A DNA stretch of 35,134 bases, from NCBI GenBank assembly GCA_011391275.1, contig JAABQW010000033.1, positions 1-35,134 on the forward strand. Reading direction: 5' to 3'. The notes under the pieces are model-generated. The model saw only the letters and a program-made list of their open reading frames with translations, searched no databases and was not told the DNA's origin. Made by a program: the position numbers and the translations under genes. Of the stretch, positions 32,789 through 35,134 are shown one piece after another; positions within the stretch are counted from its first letter, which is position 1, and each line of letters starts with the position of its first letter. The stretch is from Betaproteobacteria bacterium. GTDB lineage: Bacteria; Pseudomonadota; Gammaproteobacteria; Burkholderiales; Usitatibacteraceae.

Positions 32789-33824
32789 CGCCGCCCGTCA
32801 TCGCGGGGCGCTCGCGGTCTGGGCGCTGCTCGTCGCCTACGCGAGCCTCTACCCGTTCTGGCCCCTGCGCATGCCGGCGGTGGACGCGCTGGCGGTCTTC
32901 CTGCGCCCCAAGGTGTGGCTGGAGTTCGACGTGGCGCTCAACGCGCTGGCCTACATGCCGCTGGGGGCGCTCGCCTGCCTCGTCCTGCGCGACGTGAATC
33001 CCGCCTGGCACGTGCGCGCCAAGGCGGTGCTGGCCTGTGCCGCGTTCAGCCTGGCGATGGAGTCGCTGCAGCTCGTAGTGACGCATCGCGTGGCCACGCT
33101 CTACGACCTCGTCGCCAATACCGCGGGCGCCTTCGCGGGCACGCTCGTCTTCTGGGGCCCCGTGCACGAGCTCGTCACGCATCCGCTGGCGCGGGCGAGG
33201 GAGCGCCTCGTTGCCGCCGGCGGCTGGGGGGACGCGGGCCTCCTGCTCGTGGTGCTCTGGCTCATCGCGCAGTTGAACCCCGCGCTGCCTTTCTTCGAGG
33301 CCGGCAACATCGGCGGCGAGGGCGACCCCGACCCCGGCGAGTTCCTCGTCACCTCGGGCTCCGTGGCGCTCTCGGTGGCGGGGTTCGGTTTCTTCGTCTC
33401 CGTGGTCCTCAAGGGGCCGGGCGGGGCGCTGCGCTGGACGCTCCTGCTGTTGAGCGCGGCGCTCTGGTGCAAGTTCGCGATGGCCTCGATGATGCTGAAG
33501 CCACACCTTTCCGCGGACTGGGTGACGGATGGGCGGGTCGCGGGCCTCGCGGCGGGCCTGCTGGCTTTCGTGCCGCTGCGCGGGACGCAACGCGCGGGGC
33601 GCATCTACCTCGCCATAGTCCTCACGCTCGCCGGCGCCTTGCTCGCCAAGATCTTCGGCGCCTACAGCGCGCTGGGGGACTTCCTGCGGCTTTTCCAGTG
33701 GCCGCACGGCCAGCTCGCCTCCTTCGCCACGCTCACGCGCTGGATCCACGAGGCGTGGCCGCTGCTGGCCATCACCTGGCTCGTCGCCCTCTTCGTCTGG
33801 CGCCGCGACGAGCCGATACAATAG
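32778..33824 (+). CDS. VanZ-family membrane protein, non-ATG start likely
   Basis: About 348 aa with many membrane helices. The VanZ-like domain starts in ALAVWALLVAYASLYPFWPL and covers NALAYMPLGALACLVLRD, AFSLAMESLQLVV and LYDLVANTAGAFAGTLVFW. The C-terminal half has additional helices not found in short VanZ proteins. The first ATG (32871) would remove most of the first helix. The frame opens after a stop at 32772, and the only start-like codon there is CTG 32778, overlapping the gamma-carbonic anhydrase stop by 11 bp. I therefore give 32778 as the probable start. Function unknown; the family includes teicoplanin-resistance VanZ but most members are unrelated to resistance. Confidence 0.7.
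   Translation: MSASAARHRGALAVWALLVAYASLYPFWPLRMPAVDALAVFLRPKVWLEFDVALNALAYMPLGALACLVLRDVNPAWHVRAKAVLACAAFSLAMESLQLVVTHRVATLYDLVANTAGAFAGTLVFWGPVHELVTHPLARARERLVAAGGWGDAGLLLVVLWLIAQLNPALPFFEAGNIGGEGDPDPGEFLVTSGSVALSVAGFGFFVSVVLKGPGGALRWTLLLLSAALWCKFAMASMMLKPHLSADWVTDGRVAGLAAGLLAFVPLRGTQRAGRIYLAIVLTLAGALLAKIFGAYSALGDFLRLFQWPHGQLASFATLTRWIHEAWPLLAITWLVALFVWRRDEPIQ
33817..33822 (+). promoter_or_regulatory. Putative -10 (TACAAT) for the ferredoxin gene
   Basis: GATACAATAGCGGCC overlaps the VanZ stop codon and lies 27 bp before the ferredoxin ATG. Same type as the element at 32232. No clear -35. Confidence 0.4.
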
Positions 33825-33849
33825 CGGCCCTGTTCGACCGGAAGCACCC

Positions 33850-34158
33850 ATGAGCCACTTCAAGCACCACGTCTTCTTCTGCCAGAACCGGCGCGATGCG
33901 CCCGAGGCCTGCTGCGCCAACCACGACGCCTCCGCCATGCGCGACTACTGCAAGGGCCGCGTCAAGGCGCTGGGGCTCGCGGGGGATGGCAAGGTGCGCG
34001 TGAACCAGGCCGGGTGCCTGGACCGCTGCGAGGAGGGCCCGGTGATCGTGGTCTACCCGGAAGCGGTCTGGTACACCTACGTGGACAAGGCGGACATCGA
34101 CGAGATCATCGACGAGCACCTGGTGAACGGGCGCGTCGTGGAGAGGCTCAAGATTTGA
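33850..34158 (+). CDS. Thioredoxin-like [2Fe-2S] ferredoxin
   Basis: 102 aa. Cluster ligands fit the thioredoxin-fold ferredoxin pattern: Cys11 in VFFCQNRR, Cys21 or Cys22 in EACCANH, Cys56 and Cys60 in [10 protein letters not shown]. The following [20 protein letters not shown] and [13 protein letters not shown] are strongly conserved in the proteobacterial (2Fe-2S) ferredoxin branch. It carries electrons to an unknown partner. GAAGC precedes the ATG. The stop codon overlaps the TTG start of the next gene, so ferredoxin and hydrolase are translationally coupled, a pairing I recall from other betaproteobacteria. Confidence 0.92.
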   Translation: MSHFKHHVFFCQNRRDAPEACCANHDASAMRDYCKGRVKALGLAGDGKVRVNQAGCLDRCEEGPVIVVYPEAVWYTYVDKADIDEIIDEHLVNGRVVERLKI

Positions 34159-34823
34159 GCACGGCGGCCACGCACCGCGCCACCGTCGACGGTGCGGCGG
34201 GCGCCATCGAGATCGCCTATGCGATTCCCGCGCACCCGGTGGCCATCGCGGTCGTGGCGCATCCGCACCCGCTGCACGGCGGCACGATGGAAAACAAGGT
34301 GGTCACCACGGTCGCCAAGACCTTCGCGGAAGCGGGCGCGGCCACGTTCCGGTTCAACTTCCGCGGCGTGGGTGCGAGCGACGGCGTGCACGACGAGGGT
34401 CGCGGCGAGACCGACGACCTCCTCGAGGTGGCGGCGCACGCGGCGCGCGCGGTGGGCGAGCTGCCGCTGTGGTTGTCGGGCTTTTCCTTCGGGGGCGGCG
34501 TGGCACTGCGTGCCAGCACGCGCATGGCGTTCGCGCACCTCGTGCTCGTGGCCCCGGCCTTCCGTCGCCTCACCGGCCACGGCCTTGGCGCAGCCCCGGA
34601 TCCCAACGACCCCAGCCTGGGCGAACCGGGTCGCCACGACGCCACCAACACGATCGTGGTGCACGGCGACAAGGACGAGACGACGCTCCTGGCCGATTCG
34701 CTGGCGTGGGGCGCGGTGCGCGACGTGCCGGTGCTCGTCGTCCCCGGCGCCGACCACTTCTTCCACCGCAAGCTGCACGTGATCCGCGACGTGGTCGGGC
34801 GCCTCGTGCGGCCCGGCGCCTGA
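34155..34823 (+). CDS. Small alpha/beta hydrolase
   Basis: 222 aa from TTG 34155, which overlaps the ferredoxin stop (TTGA). The compact serine-hydrolase fold shows [20 protein letters not shown] (oxyanion region), [13 protein letters not shown], nucleophile Ser111 in [11 protein letters not shown], acid in VHGDKDETT and His in [11 protein letters not shown]. It matches the COG2945-type predicted alpha/beta hydrolases. No signal peptide or lid domain. Substrate unknown. The open frame reaches back to 34014, but there it is only a shadow of the ferredoxin gene. Confidence 0.87.
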   Translation: MSTAATHRATVDGAAGAIEIAYAIPAHPVAIAVVAHPHPLHGGTMENKVVTTVAKTFAEAGAATFRFNFRGVGASDGVHDEGRGETDDLLEVAAHAARAVGELPLWLSGFSFGGGVALRASTRMAFAHLVLVAPAFRRLTGHGLGAAPDPNDPSLGEPGRHDATNTIVVHGDKDETTLLADSLAWGAVRDVPVLVVPGADHFFHRKLHVIRDVVGRLVRPGA

Positions 34824-34831
34824 GGCCGCGA

Positions 34832-35134
34832 ATGGCCGGCGTCCTCGAAGCGAAGGGCGTGCGCAAGTCCTACGGGGGGCGCGAGGTCGTCGCGGGGATC
34901 GACCTGTCGCTCGCGAAGGGCGAGTGCTTCGGCCTCCTCGGCCCCAATGGCGCCGGCAAGACCACGACGCTTCGCATGCTGCTTGGACTTACGGCCCCCG
35001 ACGCCGGGACCATCTCGCTGCTGGGCCACCCTGTGCCGCAGGCCGCGCGCGAGGGGCGCATCCGCGTGGGCGTGGTGCCGCAGGTGGACAACCTCGATCC
35101 CGACTTCACGGTGAGCGAGAACCTGCTCGTCTAC
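34832..35134 (+). CDS. ABC transporter ATP-binding protein, N-terminal part
   Basis: 101 codons present, cut by the window end. [20 protein letters not shown] leads to Walker A in [19 protein letters not shown] (about 36-54) and the Q-loop in [20 protein letters not shown]. The PQVDNLD and ENLLVY pattern is that of NodI/DrrA-type export ATPases, usually followed by an ABC-2 permease gene. It starts 8 bp after the hydrolase stop. Signature and Walker B lie beyond the window. Confidence 0.88.
   Translation, partial: MAGVLEAKGVRKSYGGREVVAGIDLSLAKGECFGLLGPNGAGKTTTLRMLLGLTAPDAGTISLLGHPVPQAAREGRIRVGVVPQVDNLDPDFTVSENLLVY

Overview
The window is GC-rich DNA with dense gene packing, many ATGA/GTGA/TTGA stop-start overlaps and short intergenic gaps. 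It carries Ugp-like and Gsi-like ABC systems, a UbiB-family protein, an adenosylcobalamin-type ribonucleotide reductase and betaproteobacterial-looking small palindromic repeats. This suggests a free-living betaproteobacterium (Burkholderiales/Nitrosomonadales type). The assignment is inference from gene content and style; no rRNA or other marker is present.

Layout. 1-5100: the 5' part of a class II ribonucleotide reductase gene (minus strand), msrA, a ubiB-family kinase gene, then a minus-strand pair (secreted HExxH metallopeptidase plus endonuclease/exonuclease/phosphatase-fold protein), punctuated by palindromic repeat families. 5104-10256: a secreted protein with an ESGWG-type C-terminal domain, then an ABC importer of the glycerol-3-phosphate/sugar class in the order ATPase, binding protein, two permeases, ending in a repeat cluster. 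10331-14877: a sodium:solute symporter, a decayed C-terminal scrap of an M81 (MlrC-type) peptidase gene, an alpha/beta-hydrolase fused to a class-C-beta-lactamase-like domain, and a convergent stand-alone paralogue of the latter domain.

15008-25050 is a compact operon for taking up and breaking down unusual peptides: an RpiR-type regulator, isoaspartyl peptidase, a dipeptide/glutathione-type ABC importer (gsiABCD), a DmpA-type aminopeptidase, an M55 D-aminopeptidase and an aspartate/glutamate racemase. Together these could import peptides containing isoaspartyl, D- or beta-linked residues, hydrolyse them and racemise the products.

25051-31252 is the most striking part: two tandem LytS/LytTR two-component pairs interleaved with very small membrane-protein genes. 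Three intergenic regions here share a 10-bp direct repeat (consensus GCRTTTCGYC) with an exact 21-bp period, each followed 42 bp after its second copy by a -10-like TARYCT. I read this as a local LytTR regulon in which the regulators control the neighbouring small genes and probably their own operon. The second kinase has an unusual layout, with a periplasmic coiled-coil/proline-rich region and an extra membrane domain after the ATPase domain.

31253-32200 is an island-like patch of visibly lower GC: a RelE/HigB-type toxin and Xre-type antitoxin behind a palindromic operator-promoter, followed by the last 27 codons of a tyrosine recombinase gene. 32267-35134 returns to housekeeping style: gamma-carbonic anhydrase, VanZ-family membrane protein, thioredoxin-like [2Fe-2S] ferredoxin, a small alpha/beta hydrolase and the start of an ABC ATPase that runs off the window. 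No rRNA, tRNA or CRISPR array was seen.
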